From Angiostrongylus vasorum (Eukaryota; Nematoda; Chromadorea; Rhabditida; Metastrongylidae), in NCBI GenBank assembly GCA_018806985.1, contig JADANN010000202.1, positions 2,154,001 through 2,218,000 of the forward strand: a stretch of 64,000 nt of DNA, in the 5' to 3' direction. The position numbers were made by a program, and so were the translations under genes. Below are positions 1 through 13,894 of this stretch, in pieces (position 1 is the first letter of the stretch; each line of letters begins with the position of its first letter). The notes below the pieces were generated by a model that saw nothing but the letters and a program-made list of their open reading frames with translations, had not been told where the DNA came from and did not search any database.

Positions 1-144
1 TATCTATACGCCAATGTTACCGTAAACCAGTGTATTAGAAAGAGTGGATTCTTCTCCAACTCGTCTAGCTTCTACCTGATGGACGAGTTTACACGATGGC
101 GCCCTGCTTTTAATCTGCTTGTCCCACTTATGCATTTCCTTCTG

Positions 145-490
145 CGGTATTTTTTTTATTCATTTTTATATGACCCGCCATCACATGTTGTGCAGATCGC
201 AGCGGTTCCAGCATTCGTTCTGCTGTTTCTTCGGGATTTCTGTTCTTCCCTATGAATGCAGTTGAATGCTTGTCGAGTTGATTCCCTTGAAATCTTGGAA
301 TAGCCATACTAGGGCATTTCCAAATCCTCATCACGCAATCGTCACCTGTTGTCGATTGGATGATTGAGGTGATCCTACACAAGTGTAGCTGATGAGAACT
401 TTCACGTGTTTGGCTCGGCGGGAAGTCGAACCAGAGACTAGCGCATATTGAGGGTCATCTTTACAGCTGCTCAATGGGTGCCCTATTTCT
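145..490 (-). repeat. SINE family B copy (tRNA-derived)
   Basis: This stretch shares its layout with 25040-25429, 32138-32430 and 47650-47990: a T-rich stretch and 'gacccgcc', then 'gctggtcgagt'-type text, then a reversed Pol III B-box-like segment (gaagtcgaacc near 420-435). Read on the minus strand it begins with a tRNA-like head and ends in an A-rich tail. The copy is old and diverged. The weak minus-strand ORF inside it is not coding. Confidence 0.6.
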
Positions 491-599
491 TCTATATTTG
501 TAGTGCAAATAAACGTCTTATATATGCGTACATTGTTTGGTATATGCTCTTACAACGTAGATGGATTTGTTTTCAACTCTTTAAGTAGAATTCAAACTT

Positions 600-935
600 T
601 CAGGAATACTTTTTTATATGATCTTATAAACTGATCTTCCTTAGCTGATACAAGGTTGGTATACGTCTTCGTTGTCATTGTCGTTGTTGTTATTGTTGCT
701 GTTGTTCTTGTTGGTCGACGGCTGACGCTTTGGCGATTTCACCTTCCTCAGAGCTGTGATGTTACGAGTGGGACTCCCAAAAACAAACAGCAACAACAAC
801 AACATTGACAACGAAGACGTATACCAACCTCGCATCAACTAAAGAAGATCAGTTTATAAGACCATATAAATAAATATGTTAACTATCTATGCCGACAGAC
901 AGACAGTTTTACAGAAAGTCGGTCTTTTGATTTTC
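600..935. repeat. Inverted PLE-like terminal repeats with hammerhead-like motif
   Basis: The left arm (about 600-715) is the near reverse complement of the right arm (about 775-900). Both contain CAA/GTT-rich text, then a block reading toward 'agaagatcagtttataag' and 'aaataaatat'. The same block precedes the Penelope-like coding relic at 44594. The central segment (718-756, minus strand) carries the hammerhead-like motif described under the findings. PLEs are known to have inverted pseudo-LTRs, so this is read as two terminal repeats without a body. The 65-residue ORF across it is an artefact of the simple sequence. Confidence 0.65.
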
Positions 936-1077
936 AGGAATGCTCTTCTAAGTACGTGGTTTTTTATTTATTTCCACCTGAGAATACTTTCTAAGCACCT
1001 TTTGTTAGGCCTTTGATTACAGTTCTGATAGTTATGTTCACAGATACTGTTTGAGTAATTTTATAAATTGTGAACAG

Positions 1078-1412
1078 ATAACTCCCAACGGTTTACCCCC
1101 TCATCGTGGTTGGAAGGTGTTCCTGGGTGTCGAGCTGCGATGTACAGCGGGGAGATTTATCCCCATGGTAGGATCTTCCATGCTGAGAGTGAGCCTGGCG
1201 TTTCCTTCAGGAAGCCCAGTTAAGAGTAAACCAATCTCTGGATCCCTCATCGTCCTCGTACAAAACTAGGCGCATGGTGACAAATCTTCCTGTCATCTAC
1301 AAGGGCGGCGATTACCTGTGGTGGTGACGACCTGAGGCAGACCTTGGCCTGGCTGACCTCGAGACTCCAAGGAATAACAATGGCTAAACCGGCAAAATTC
1401 CGAAAAAAAAAT
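1078..1412 (+). repeat. Dispersed repeat family D copy
   Basis: This matches 60888-61215 (+) and 37364-37640 (-) over most of its length. Shared blocks are 'tggaaggtgttcctgggtg', 'gatgtacagcgg', 'gagtaaaccaat' and 'ggtggtgacgacctg'. No coding domain or tRNA-like head was recognised, so the class is unknown. The region 1413-2006 beside it holds nothing I recognise. Confidence 0.65.
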
Positions 1413-2006
1413 GCAGATTATGATGGGGTCATCTAAGTTCTCGATATTCTTGTTGAACAAACATTGAGTTGAGCAATTCTAAGTAAGTGTACAGATATGG
1501 TAAGTCATCTTAGCATAACTAGTCGACTTAGTCAACGTTTACATTTTATTCTTTGTCTTTTTGTTTTAGAAGCATAAAATAATAAAACCATAGCACAACT
1601 TTAGCGACGAGGTGTTCGATCCTTTTTACTGTCATTGGACGATTGGTCATTCCCTAAAGACCACAAACTACCTGTGGTGAACACCTGTGAACACCTTATC
1701 TCGGGTGTTACGGGATTCTAGAAGAGATTTAAACTCGAATGACGCTTAAAATTTTAATGAGGGGGATGAGATTACAGGGGTTCAGTTCGCTGCCTTGTTC
1801 ACATTTTAATCCGTCCGCATGTATGGATGTTTGAAAGATAGTCGATCGAATGGAAGGTGTTCTTCCTGTCAGTTTTAATAATTATTTAGTTCTTCCTGTC
1901 AGTTCTAATTATTATTTAATCTCTTTTCTTCAGAAGGGTGCTGATTATCCACTGCACTTTTTGCGCCGCTTGCAATAAAATATCTGTTTAAATGTTTACT
2001 GCTTAA

Positions 2007-2298
2007 TGCGAAGCGTATGTGTAGCACAGTGTTCGGAGGCGCCCTGTAATACACATGAGATCGTTCGCCGGACCCCAGACCTGCCACGATCCATCTCTCC
2101 GGGGTCGACAAAATGGTACCTGACTTGTCTGGGAGGATAGCAGTACTGGTTCGTTGCATCAGTAGGCCACCGCGAGTCATTCTAAAGGGCAAATATGCAT
2201 TCAGTTACCTTCAACGATGCCTGATGAAGTTGAATGCATGCTTGACGCAGCCCTCAGAGATTGATCAACGTCGAAGGCTTTATCATTTTTTTATCCTT
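2007..2298 (+). repeat. SINE family A copy (tRNA-derived)
   Basis: It starts with a degraded tRNA-like head ('gtagcacagtgttcggaggcg', an A-box relative). It continues through 'tctctccggggtcg', 'acttgtctgggagg', 'taggccaccgcgagtcatt' and 'aatgcatgcttgacgc', and ends 'gctttatc', in the order seen in every other family A copy. The ORF from 2113 is the SINE body, not a gene. The span 2299-2777 is without recognised features. Confidence 0.8.
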
Positions 2299-2777
2299 GT
2301 AACAATGTACTTAACCTGATGAGCACATTCGTGTGGCTTATGTTGAAAGATTGCATCAGTGGAAGTTGCTTCTAGATTGCTTGTTCAAAATCAATAGATG
2401 TGGTATTTTTGAGTCATGTTTTTTTTATTAAAACTTTCACATTGTAAACACCCAGTCACTTCATGTCTTAGTCGTTATATACGGCACATGAGGCACAGAG
2501 GTTTTCGAGGTAAATGTATAGCGCATCCACATCAGACTAGTTAACGTAAAGCTTTAACTGTAAAGACAATGTACTCAAGTAGCTCACCAATTATTTTTGA
2601 CCCTTGTTCTTGTGGTGGAACAAATTTTGCTTTCGTAAGACAACACCTTCTGTTTATTGCATTAAACTTTGCAGTCTGAGTTACTATAGAAGCTGAAAAA
2701 AAGTTGGACATTTCTGGTATTTTAAGGACAAAAATAGTCACACAGTTACTTTAAAGAAAGTCGGTAGGAAAACATTT

Positions 2778-3112
2778 AGTATACTACCACTATGATGCTG
2801 AGATATTTGCAAAGGTCAGTCAATCCCCAGCCCAAATTCGAAACCGCGATTAATCTTTCCTGGGGCTCATGCATTACCCACCGCACTACTGAGGCCATTA
2901 CTATGCCTTTCTTTCGGACAGTTTTTTCACTTTAATGGTGCCAAGGGCCTCAGTGATGAAGTATGTAACACGTGAGCAGCCTGAAGGGAAAATCACGTGT
3001 TCGAATCTGGCCCTAGGACCTAGTTTTGTAAATATCTCAGCACCATAGTGGTCGTATTTGACATCATACTCTGCCGTGAAAAGTAATGAAAGACAGTAAA
3101 TGAAAGGTTAAC
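2778..3112. repeat. Head-to-head inverted pair of SINE family C
   Basis: The left half (2778-2932) is family C in reverse and the right half (2935-3112) is family C forward, with the tRNA-like heads meeting at the centre. Recognisable pieces are 'gatgctgagatatttgcaaa' reversed against 'tttgtaaatatctcagcacc', and a B-box-like 'gtgttcgaatctgg'. The arms are clearly diverged, unlike the pair at 40424-40696. It lies just upstream of the first visible GMD exon and so probably in an intron. Confidence 0.6.
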
Positions 3113-3183
3113 ATTGTGATTTAGCGAACTTTCAGTATTGGCCATGGATATATGGGGTTCATCCTTATGTTCGAATGTTTTAG

Positions 3184-5189
<2,006 letters not shown>

Positions 5190-5374
5190 AAAACCCAACT
5201 GTTGGGACATATGTTAAATTTTCATGGTTTGGAACCTTTAGGCGTATTAATATGTGCAACTGTTAATGTTTTGATGGCTATCTTTCTTGTATGCAATGTT
5301 ACTTTTCCATGGGAACTCTTTGATCCAGTCAGTATCGCTGTGATATTTTCCGTAATTGGGTGTCTAAGGCTTTC

Positions 5375-5380
5375 AATAAA
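5375..5380 (+). promoter_or_regulatory. Possible GMD polyadenylation signal
   Basis: A canonical AATAAA lies 186 bases after the GMD stop codon and is the first such hexamer seen downstream. The stretch from the stop to here would be 3' UTR. The 96- and 110-residue ORFs that overlap it on the two strands look like chance. Confidence 0.45.
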
Positions 5381-5892
5381 TGTTGCTGATGAGGAATGTG
5401 AGCTGCCAACATATGTCAGAGCAGAAGTTATTGCTGAAAGAAACCATGTGTCCCTAAGCTTATGCCTGACGGCGATTCTGTTGAGATCATGATAAAGTGA
5501 AATCGGTTGGCCAGGTTCAAAATGATTATCGAATATTATCCTCATTTCCTTCATTCGGATTCTGTCGACCTGTTTTCAAACGTAAGTTCACGTTGGAGTT
5601 AGTTTAACTTCATAGGTGCTTAAAGTTGTGTCATGGAGCAGACAACTCACATTTGTTTCAATGATTGGAGTAATATATGATAGTTATTGATTGGGACATA
5701 TTTATTCTAGTGTTGAGGGTAGTTTATAAGCTTTAGTTTGGAGATCAATGTTTTCGGATGGTTGCTTATTTCGAAAATGCTTGGTCGTGTATGTTCAAGG
5801 TGAGCGGCTCACTTGATTGGCGAGTTTTTGAAAGAGTCACTATGATTTGTTTTTTGTAACTTCTTATAACCACAGTGGTTGAGAGAAAGACG

Positions 5893-6085
5893 AAACGAAG
5901 GACACCCGCATGGTGTGGTGGTGAACGCGTTAATCCTCGGGAAGCGTAGTGAGGCGTTCGTTCCCCACCACAGACACCTGCGGTTCGGAGTTTTGCAAAT
6001 ATCTCAGCACCATTATGGTTGTATTTCGCATAATACCCTGCCTTGAAGAATTGTAAAAGGCAGTAAATAAAGGGTTGATATTATA
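5893..6085 (+). repeat. SINE family C copy
   Basis: It opens 'gacgaaacgaaggacacccgcatggtgtggtggtg', a head with an A-box-like TGGTGTGGTGG. It follows with a B-box-like GTTCGTTCCCC, then 'gcacctgcggt' type text, 'tttgcaaatatctcagcacc', and ends near 'ggcagtaaataaa'. It is a single (non-inverted) copy between GMD and the next gene. Confidence 0.75.
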
Positions 6086-6439
6086 GCTTCTTATAGTTCC
6101 TAGAAAGTGAAGTCTATTCGGGAACGTTATTGCCAAGTCCTTTGAGAATGCTCGGTAGATCCTTCGTCCCAAGTTATTGGGATATTTTGATGCTATTCGG
6201 AGAGTCACTATTCTTTCTTTGTATAAAACAGTACTGTTACATACGATTTCCGGATCTTATATTCCGGACTCCCTATGTTATCTCTAGTTCCTTCGCTTTG
6301 CTTTCTTTCTTTTTGGCTTATGAAGTGTTGATTGGTTGTATAAGATCGGTAGGATCTACTTTGGATTTAACTTAAGTTTCCTTTCGTTATCGAATTTCGT
6401 TTATGAGCCACTTGACCCCTATACAGTAGCTGGACGGAA

Positions 6440-6560
6440 AACCCCTGAATTTATGCGGTTCGCGTCGAGTTGCGTTCCGTCGCGATGGGCGGAACGCGGC
6501 GGCTGCGATGTCCGCGGTATCTACTCGCGCATTCCCCTGCAGTTAGTCTGGTATTCTCGG
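6440..6560. other. GC-rich island upstream of the chromo-barrel gene
   Basis: A sharply GC- and CpG-rich block in otherwise AT-rich DNA, centred on a perfect 8-bp inverted repeat (GCGTTCCG at 6472-6479, CGGAACGC at 6490-6497, 10-nt loop). It lies about 270-390 bases before the start codon of the next gene, so a promoter or 5' leader role is possible but unproven. The short ORFs crossing it do not look conserved. The rest of 6086-6780 shows nothing else. Confidence 0.35.
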
Positions 6561-6777
6561 CACTTTCGAGCACGTATCTGATCAATTCATCGTTTTGGCT
6601 TGATTTCAATGCACAAATCGTTCATCCACGTGGCAGGTATTATTCATTGCTTGGCAAACACGACAGCGCCTGCTTTATATTGATTTATGTTGCCGTATTC
6701 AGTGAGCTAAGCGACGAATGTTGACGCTATATCAGACCTTATCGAGCTACTCGCTTGCTTATGATATGCTTATGGTT

Positions 6778-6786
6778 CTATTTCAG
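6778..6786 (+). promoter_or_regulatory. Probable splice acceptor 5' of the chromo-barrel start
   Basis: A pyrimidine-rich stretch ending TTTCAG lies 40 bases before the ATG at 6827. In nematodes such a site next to a first coding exon commonly receives a spliced leader. The reading frame is also open back through it, so a further upstream cis exon cannot be excluded. Confidence 0.45.
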
Positions 6787-6826
6787 AGAAATACTCATCT
6801 TGGATAGCCTAGCAACGTGTAGTGTC

Positions 6827-9800
6827 ATGCAGTACAACGTTGGAGACCACGTGAGATGTATATGGGGAGCGAAATCTGTTGAATACGAAGCAAAAAGTTC
6901 GTTCCCGCTTAGTTTTCCCAAAGTCTTCTCAGTAACCTAGAAGGTTGGGGTTGTTTACTGATGAAATGTGGACACTTATTTGCGAAACTATCCGTGCTTC
7001 TTTTGGATTTAATAGGGACGGGATGGCTTCTTGGTAGGAAAGAAGTTGTTTTGGTTGAAGCAGTCATATCCTTGTGATACGCTTCATAAGAACTAGAAGT
7101 TCGTTTTCAAAAGGTTGTTGACTTGGCCTCAAGAGGTCAAGTACCACAGGGTTTGTAGAACACACTAGTCTTCTTGTGAAGGATTCCGATTAACCTGCTA
7201 GGTATACTTCCATCCAACGACAACTTAGCCTTGTTTATGGGAAGAATATGACCCATCGATAGTGGTTACGACTGTGTGAGTAGTGAATTTGTTTTTCTTC
7301 GGAATAAGAAGCTGGGTTCGTGAGGATATCCTCTCCAATAAGTGCGAACTGAAATGCGGAAGCTGGCCAGAGAACACAGTTTTCGTGTGGAGTGCCATCA
7401 GCAATGTGAATGTTTTTATTTACTTATTTATTTTTCAGATTGTTGTTGTCAATAGAGCATCTAAAGAATACTTCGTCCACTATCAAGGATGGAACAAGCG
7501 TTATGACGAGTGGATTTCAGAGAAGTCCGTTTTAGGTTTATGGAGAAAACCTTCGGCTACTGTGGTCGGTGCACCAAAAATCCGTCATTCGAAAAAGGGG
7601 TACGATTGAAGTGACCAGTACTTGGAATTTTCTCTGTTTCCTTAGCGTAAAAGCTGCAATATATGTTTATCTTTCAAGAGAAGAAGACAAGAAGGCCAGT
7701 TGACTGGTCACCAACTCCTACGTCATCTCGTGTTACAGAGAAGGTTATTTCGGTGAAGGCGGATTGTAAGGTGGCTTTTTGAGTTATTTACTTGAATTGC
7801 ATGATTTTATGTTTTCACACACTGTTCATTAGTAAGTACAACCCTGATACTCAGCAATTTGATGAATTCGTAAAAGTTTGTAGCCTTCTTGTCGGGTGTC
7901 GAAGCCGAAACGTTCTCCAACAGTCAGACTGGTTAAACGACCACGGCTTCTTCCAGTTCCGAAGTTCGTGGATGAGTCGGCAGAAGAAAGGTGTGGTTTA
8001 CAATGGTATGCTGCAGTTAAATTTTGCAGCTATTGCAAAGATATGAACTTTAATCTTTTGGCACTCAGCTTATCATTTATCATTCATTTAACCACTAGTA
8101 GTTTCAACAGTACAGAAAGTTCTAGTACAATATAAAAACCAGTGAACTGTTTAGCTTTTCGACTTTTCATGTATCATTTCTAGCATCAGTAGTGAAGACG
8201 AGAATGGTGGTGCCAGATTTCCTCGTTCGCACATTGATACTCTGGTTAAGCAAAAGAAACGTGAAGAACGAAAAAGATACCGGAAATCATCACCGAAACA
8301 AGCGGGAGATCTCTTCAAAAGCTCTTGGTATTTTCGGTTTTTAGTCCTCATATTCTGCTTTTCCCCTCATGCCAATACACAGGCTGAATGTGGCGAACAC
8401 GTTCTGTTCTTGGGTCTGAAACTTATGGCTCAGGCCCGCCAAGTGGTCGACAAATCGATATTCGCGCGTTGCAGACGCGACGTGGCTTGGTCATTACGAA
8501 CACAACATCTTGTTTCAGAGAGAAAATTGGAAAAGCCCTAATCGTAACTTCTTTTCAGGAAGTCATCTCAACCAAGAAATGTTGCCGGTGAAATTCCGCT
8601 CCTAACCCATATAGTAGGTTTTCCATCCTAGTTAAGATTTTAGACGAGCCACTAGGTCTCAGTGGCGCTGCTTACACTTATTAAACTTTTTAAACTCTCT
8701 TTCACTCACTTCAGACTCACTCATAGTGACTTATACGCTGTAGTTTTAATGGTACGTAACGTCATAGAAGGTTTAGACCTCCTTTTTGGGAGTCTCCTCG
8801 TCATTTTTTGCCCTTCTTGATTTTGAAGCAGTCTTTACGAGAAGTCGTTAGGAATAGAGGCTTTGTTAGTACGCGAGCTCCAGGACAACCACATTATTCG
8901 AAACTAGCCTGAAACGAATCATCTAAGAGAACGACGATTTTTGTCAAGATGACCATTCAGAAGAATCATTTGAATTTTACGTAACTTGTTAGAAAAAAGT
9001 CGGTTATACGAACACATCATTACAGTATTTGTGCCCCCGTAAATAGTAACTGACATCAAATTTTTTATCCTTAACACTAGCCGCTTCTCTTTCCCTGCAG
9101 AGATCTCTGTGGCCAAAATAATTCTCGTGAGAAGCTGGTGAGCTGAAATTTTCAAATAATCTCTTTTAGCCTTCTACGGCGATTGATACTGCAAACAATT
9201 TGACTGCTGTAGTATCTAGTACACTTGCGGAATGTCTTGATTTCTCATATATTGGTAAGTTGTCTATTTAGGTCGCTTTTTGTGGTACATCATAGTCCTT
9301 CCCATTCCTGTTTTGTTGAAAGTTTCCTTCAAACTTCCAATTACAGAAGCAGATCACAACTATTCTAGCCTGCGCTTCCAGTACAATGATGCGCAGTCTT
9401 TCAGTAAGTAAATTCAGTTTTACAACCTATATGGTGGCTTTGAAAAATGTCAAGGGTAGACATTACATGTTTGTTTGTTAATATTCCGGTTTGTATTCCA
9501 GATGTTCAAAATGATTCAAATAGCGCCCAGGTGACAAGTAGGACTAAACGTATGAACATACTACCTCTTAGGAAGCCGTTGAATGTCCAATGTAAGATCA
9601 CATTACATTTTCGGTTTTAACATGTCAAATTTGTTTGATTGTAAACATTGCAGTCACTTTTTCAGTGTTTATTCATTAAGGTAAATTGGCTTGTTGCGCT
9701 CCGTTGAACGTGTTTATGAAAGCGTCGTCGGTAAATTTGGAACCTCATCAAAAAATAGATACTCTTTCAAATCTCGGTTAGTTAGGTATCTCCACGTTAG

Positions 9801-12800
9801 CTTTTTTTTCTAGAAAATAGGTATAGTGATTTCCAATTTTGACACAGTGATATACACGCTTTTAATTTCGGGATACTTATGAGTCGAGCTCTTTTCACTT
9901 CCTTTTTAGGATCTCCCTTCAACTACGATGATGAGTGTCGTCACGCAGTGAGTTTCGTGGGAAAGTTGTTGTTTTTGAATAGAATTTTCTATTTAATCGT
10001 CTTAAAAGCGTTCATTGTTCATCTAGCCAAGGGCGTAATAGAAACTAGTACCTGAGCTTATATCCACCAATGTCACGAGAAACAGTAGGGATTGGTCTCA
10101 TCGTAGTCATTTCCCCATGCATCCTGGGTGATATATTAAGCGGTTCCACGAAGCAATTTTTTAAGTAGTTGTCTTCTTTTACTAGCTCTTACAACTACGT
10201 GCTGATCTTATTTCTACATAAAGTATCTTCTGTTTTCAATGATTCAGGAACCATACTGTGCCTTCATTTCATTAGTTAAAATGTGATTACTTAATGTCCA
10301 GAAACTTTTGAAGTTTTCTCATTATCATTAGTTACAGTCTTCGCGACAGATGGAATACAGGGATGAACTTGGCGTTTCTAAGTGAGTTGAATTTAGTTTT
10401 ATGGAAAATATTATGAGCCATAAGTTGTTTTACATTCATGAAAGCTTTTATACATGAATGCTTGAGTCGCATATCTTTGCGATTCACAGAGGAGCGTGGA
10501 TATTGCGCCACTATTTCTATTTAACTGGTAATTTGTTGGTTGAGCAAAATCGTCTTTCCTTGGCCGTCCTAAGGCTTTAGGACGTATTTACCATTTGCCA
10601 ACTCATGTTTACATTGTGACCACGATGGCAGCTTCTCGTAGTGTTTACTTTTAGCGTTTTTGAATGGTAGCATCGAACTCGTACTCGGTTCGAGAGACTT
10701 GGTGATAAATCTGCAGTTGTACATCATATTTCGAAATATATCCATTAAAATTCCCCGCAACGATAAGGTAAACCATTTGGAGGAATGGTTATGTGCCAGT
10801 GGATCTTCTATGTGAACTGAACTTTCATCGCGTTGAAAATCTTCCATTTCCTCCTATCGCGTGCTGCAGTAGCGTAGTGAGTTGTATTCGCTCTAGGCAC
10901 TCGTTGAACACCATATCTTCTAGGGTGTCCGTACAGAACTCTTACCATCTGGTCGGTGGTCTTTGTGCAGTACGTTTGACATCCGGTGGAATACAGTCAT
11001 TTAGTGTGATTTTCGTTATTGATTTTCGGTCGTTGACGTAGGTCGGAGCTTCGGATCTCTTCCCTCACTACTGTGACACAGGATACTCCTAACATTCTGC
11101 GTTGGACTGTGCGTTCAATAACGCTTAAAGATCCCTCATCCTGCTTACTTAGCAACCAGGTTCCTGACGCGTACGCTAAGACAGGAAGATTCGTGGAGTT
11201 CTAAATCTCGGTGCGGAATGGGCATTTATTTGTTCTGCTCGCTACATCCCCACTGCTCTCGAAGACTCCCAAACCGCTCGTTTCCTCCTCCAACTCTGGA
11301 GCTAAGTCGTTCACCATGGTGATTTCCTAACTTGGATAGCCGTAACTGGAACATTCGGAGGTATTCGTTCTTTTGATCGGGAGTGGAGCATACGAAGCCA
11401 ATTCGTTCCTCATGACCATCGTTTTTATGAGATTTAGCCGAAGACTAATTTTTCCACAGGCTTTGTCAAACTCGGCAAGCACTCATTCCGCTCGGCTAAT
11501 GTTTGCTGCTATAAAAACAGTATCATCAGCGAAGCGAAGATAGCGTAATTGTCGGCCATCGATTTTCGCTCCTGTTGTCCCATTACAGTGTTCCCATGAC
11601 GTTTTGGAGATTGACCCATTTGATGCTAATATCGTCGTAGAATGGTGATATTTTATTTGTGGAATTTTTGTATAATAACTTACGAAGAATCTTTATGTAC
11701 TGAGTAGTGATGCTGTGGCTGTCCATGGCTTCCATGATCACTTCTATCTCAACTGGGTCAAAGGGTTTCCTTATATCGGTGAAAGTGAGACGGAGCAGTC
11801 TGGTCTGTTGTACTCTGGCGATACTTCACTCAGTCTTGTTATCATGTGAACGTAGTCCATCGTACTGAGTCCTTTTCGTTCTTTCATCTTACCCACATGG
11901 CTCTCCTTCTTCCAGTATTCTGTCAGTGTTCTTTAGGATGATTCGAATGAGGAGTTTGTAAACGACAGAGAACAACAACATTAGGCGAAAGTTCCCGATA
12001 TCGTGGAGGTCACCCTTCGCGAACAATAGCACGGTCTTGCTGGTCTTCCAATGAGTAGGAACCTTGCATTCAGACAAAGTCTAACGAGCAGAGCCATTGT
12101 GTTTGTGATAACTGGCCGTAGGTTCTTCAGGTTTTGAGATCTTATCCTCTGCGGACCTAATGTTGTTCGATTATCAAGAACGACATCTTCCAAGCCGAAT
12201 ATTGGTTCAAACAAGTCCCATTTAATGGTGGCTTTGGTACTTCTCTTTTTGAACTTAGCGGCGCTATTTTCAGCGAGAAATGAAGTCTTGCACAATGGAG
12301 CCGATGGTGTATCCTGTATAGAATTCTGGGACAGCTGTGGCATCGAGTGTGCAGAACTTTCGATTTACTAAGACGTGATCTATTCCGTTATGTTACTCTC
12401 CATTGGGAGACTCCCACATCCAGCGTTGAGAGTGGAGCTCTGGAATTGCATGCTACCATAAATGATCTTGGTCATCATAATAAGCTGTGGTAGCCACTCA
12501 CCGTGCTCCTTCCATTCTGGTCCGTGGGTTTCAATGTGACGTTCTTCAGACATTCTTCTAGGTTTTATCCTAGCGTTAAGGTCTCCAATGATGTCCTTAA
12601 ATAATATATGGTCTTCTCTGTAGAACCCCAAGTTTAATGATTCTGCGAGTCCAAGGATATGCTGATGGATATGTTAGCGAAAATTAGTTAAATATTTGTA
12701 TTAGCTGTTGGCTTTTAAGGAGTAAGAGTTTTGTAAACATTTAACACTACATTGACCATGCTTTTGAACAAGTAATGAAATTTCGTTTCAATCTTTCTGC

Positions 12801-13035
12801 GATTTTCCGAGAAACTCATTTTCTGTTTTCGATAAAATATATTCTAAGTATAAGATTGGAGGACTTGAATTGTTTACTAACTTGTTTCGCAACAAAGTTA
12901 GTTTCCAGCCTTGTAAATCGAGATGCCAGCGATTTTAGTCCCACAAGCTCCTCTAGTTCAGAATCAGGTGATTGCTCATCTGATCTGAGTTCGAAAAGCG
13001 GTATCAGCGTTCACAATAACTTCATAGTTCTGTGA
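6827..13035 (+). CDS. Chromo-barrel (Tudor-knot) domain nuclear protein
   Basis: Thirteen exons join in phase to about 357 residues: 6827-6896, 7439-7535, 7679-7743, 7884-7990, 8184-8327, 8559-8613, 9170-9254, 9347-9403, 9502-9591, 9681-9776, 9910-9947, 10338-10381 and 12909-13035. The first two encode a chromo barrel: QYNVGDHVRCIW, then YEAK, then EYFVHYQGWNKRYDEWI, keeping the Tyr/Trp cage positions of MRG15, MSL3 and ARID4; 'RYDEW' is most like ARID4. The middle is Lys/Arg-rich with likely nuclear signals (KPKRS, KQKKREERKRYRK, RTKRMN). The tail is Ser/Asp-rich. I see no MRG domain and no ARID domain. By family it should read methylated histone tails in a chromatin complex; this is inference. 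The exon 1-2 junction is off by one at an A5 run (6892-6896). The last intron (2.5 kb) holds an antisense RTE relic. An alternative terminal exon at 10490-10580 is also in phase and ends in TAG. Confidence 0.78.
10795..12645 (-). mobile_element. Degenerate RTE-type non-LTR retrotransposon
   Basis: Reading down the minus strand: the end of an endonuclease (GDLNARIKPRR, SEERHIETHG near 12560-12520), a linker, reverse transcriptase (WKTSKTVLLFAKGDLHDIGN near 12060-11990, then 'AFDPVE'- and 'ADDTV'-like text near 11760 and 11530), and the C-terminal part to about 10800. Many stops and frame changes make it dead. It is truncated at the 5' end and lies wholly in the last intron of the chromo-barrel gene in the opposite orientation. 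Confidence 0.88.
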
Positions 13036-13894
13036 AATCATTATCCTGGTTGGTCTGTTTCGAAGAACCTGTGCTATAGCTTCTTTTGGTTTGGATTTAT
13101 TTGTTTCCTGTTTTCATGTTCTGCAGTCTGTTGAGAATAACTCTTTGTTCTGATATATCACCGTATGTTGAGGTGTCATTATGGACCGATAGATCTGTTG
13201 AATAGGTGAAGGCTGTTATGTTCCACCATAGAATTCTTAAAATTTTGCGTTTTTTTTTTCTTTGCTTTTCGTAGAGCTTGCTTAGTTGGTTTTATTTCTC
13301 TTCTTGTTTTCAAAGACATGATTTCTATTTAGTCATTAGTGATTAAATATCGTCAGGTACTATCAGGCGATTAACAGTGGATATTGTAATATCAGTCAGC
13401 AAACAACCACTAGCTCTTTCCGATTTCGGTGGGAATTGATTTGGTAGTGTTGACGACATGGCGTGTATGTACACAGTGCTGTACAGAAATATCCATATCG
13501 AATGTTTAGATGTTGTATGTTGTGTCTTTCTGGTTACGGATGTGTAGTACGGTTATTGAGTCGAATTGATTCTCGAAGCAGCACTCAAATCGGTTACTGT
13601 CTGGTCTGTAACTGTTTTTTCTGGTGTACATAGTGTTTCTGTCCGATAACTTTCAACATAAGATTTATTTCGGTTGTCTTGATTGAATACAGTGTCTGTG
13701 TTCGCTTATGAAGTCCTAATAATAAATGCTATTTCATGGTTTTATGAATACGCTAATCTGTGTTCAAGAGAAGTGCACCATACCATCCTGTTTAGTACTT
13801 TTGAGCTTATTTCCCTCCAAAACTTACTTGCCAATTTCTTATCTTATTCAGTCTACTGAGCTTTAAAATATGCTGAAATCTACGGCGTCTGGCG

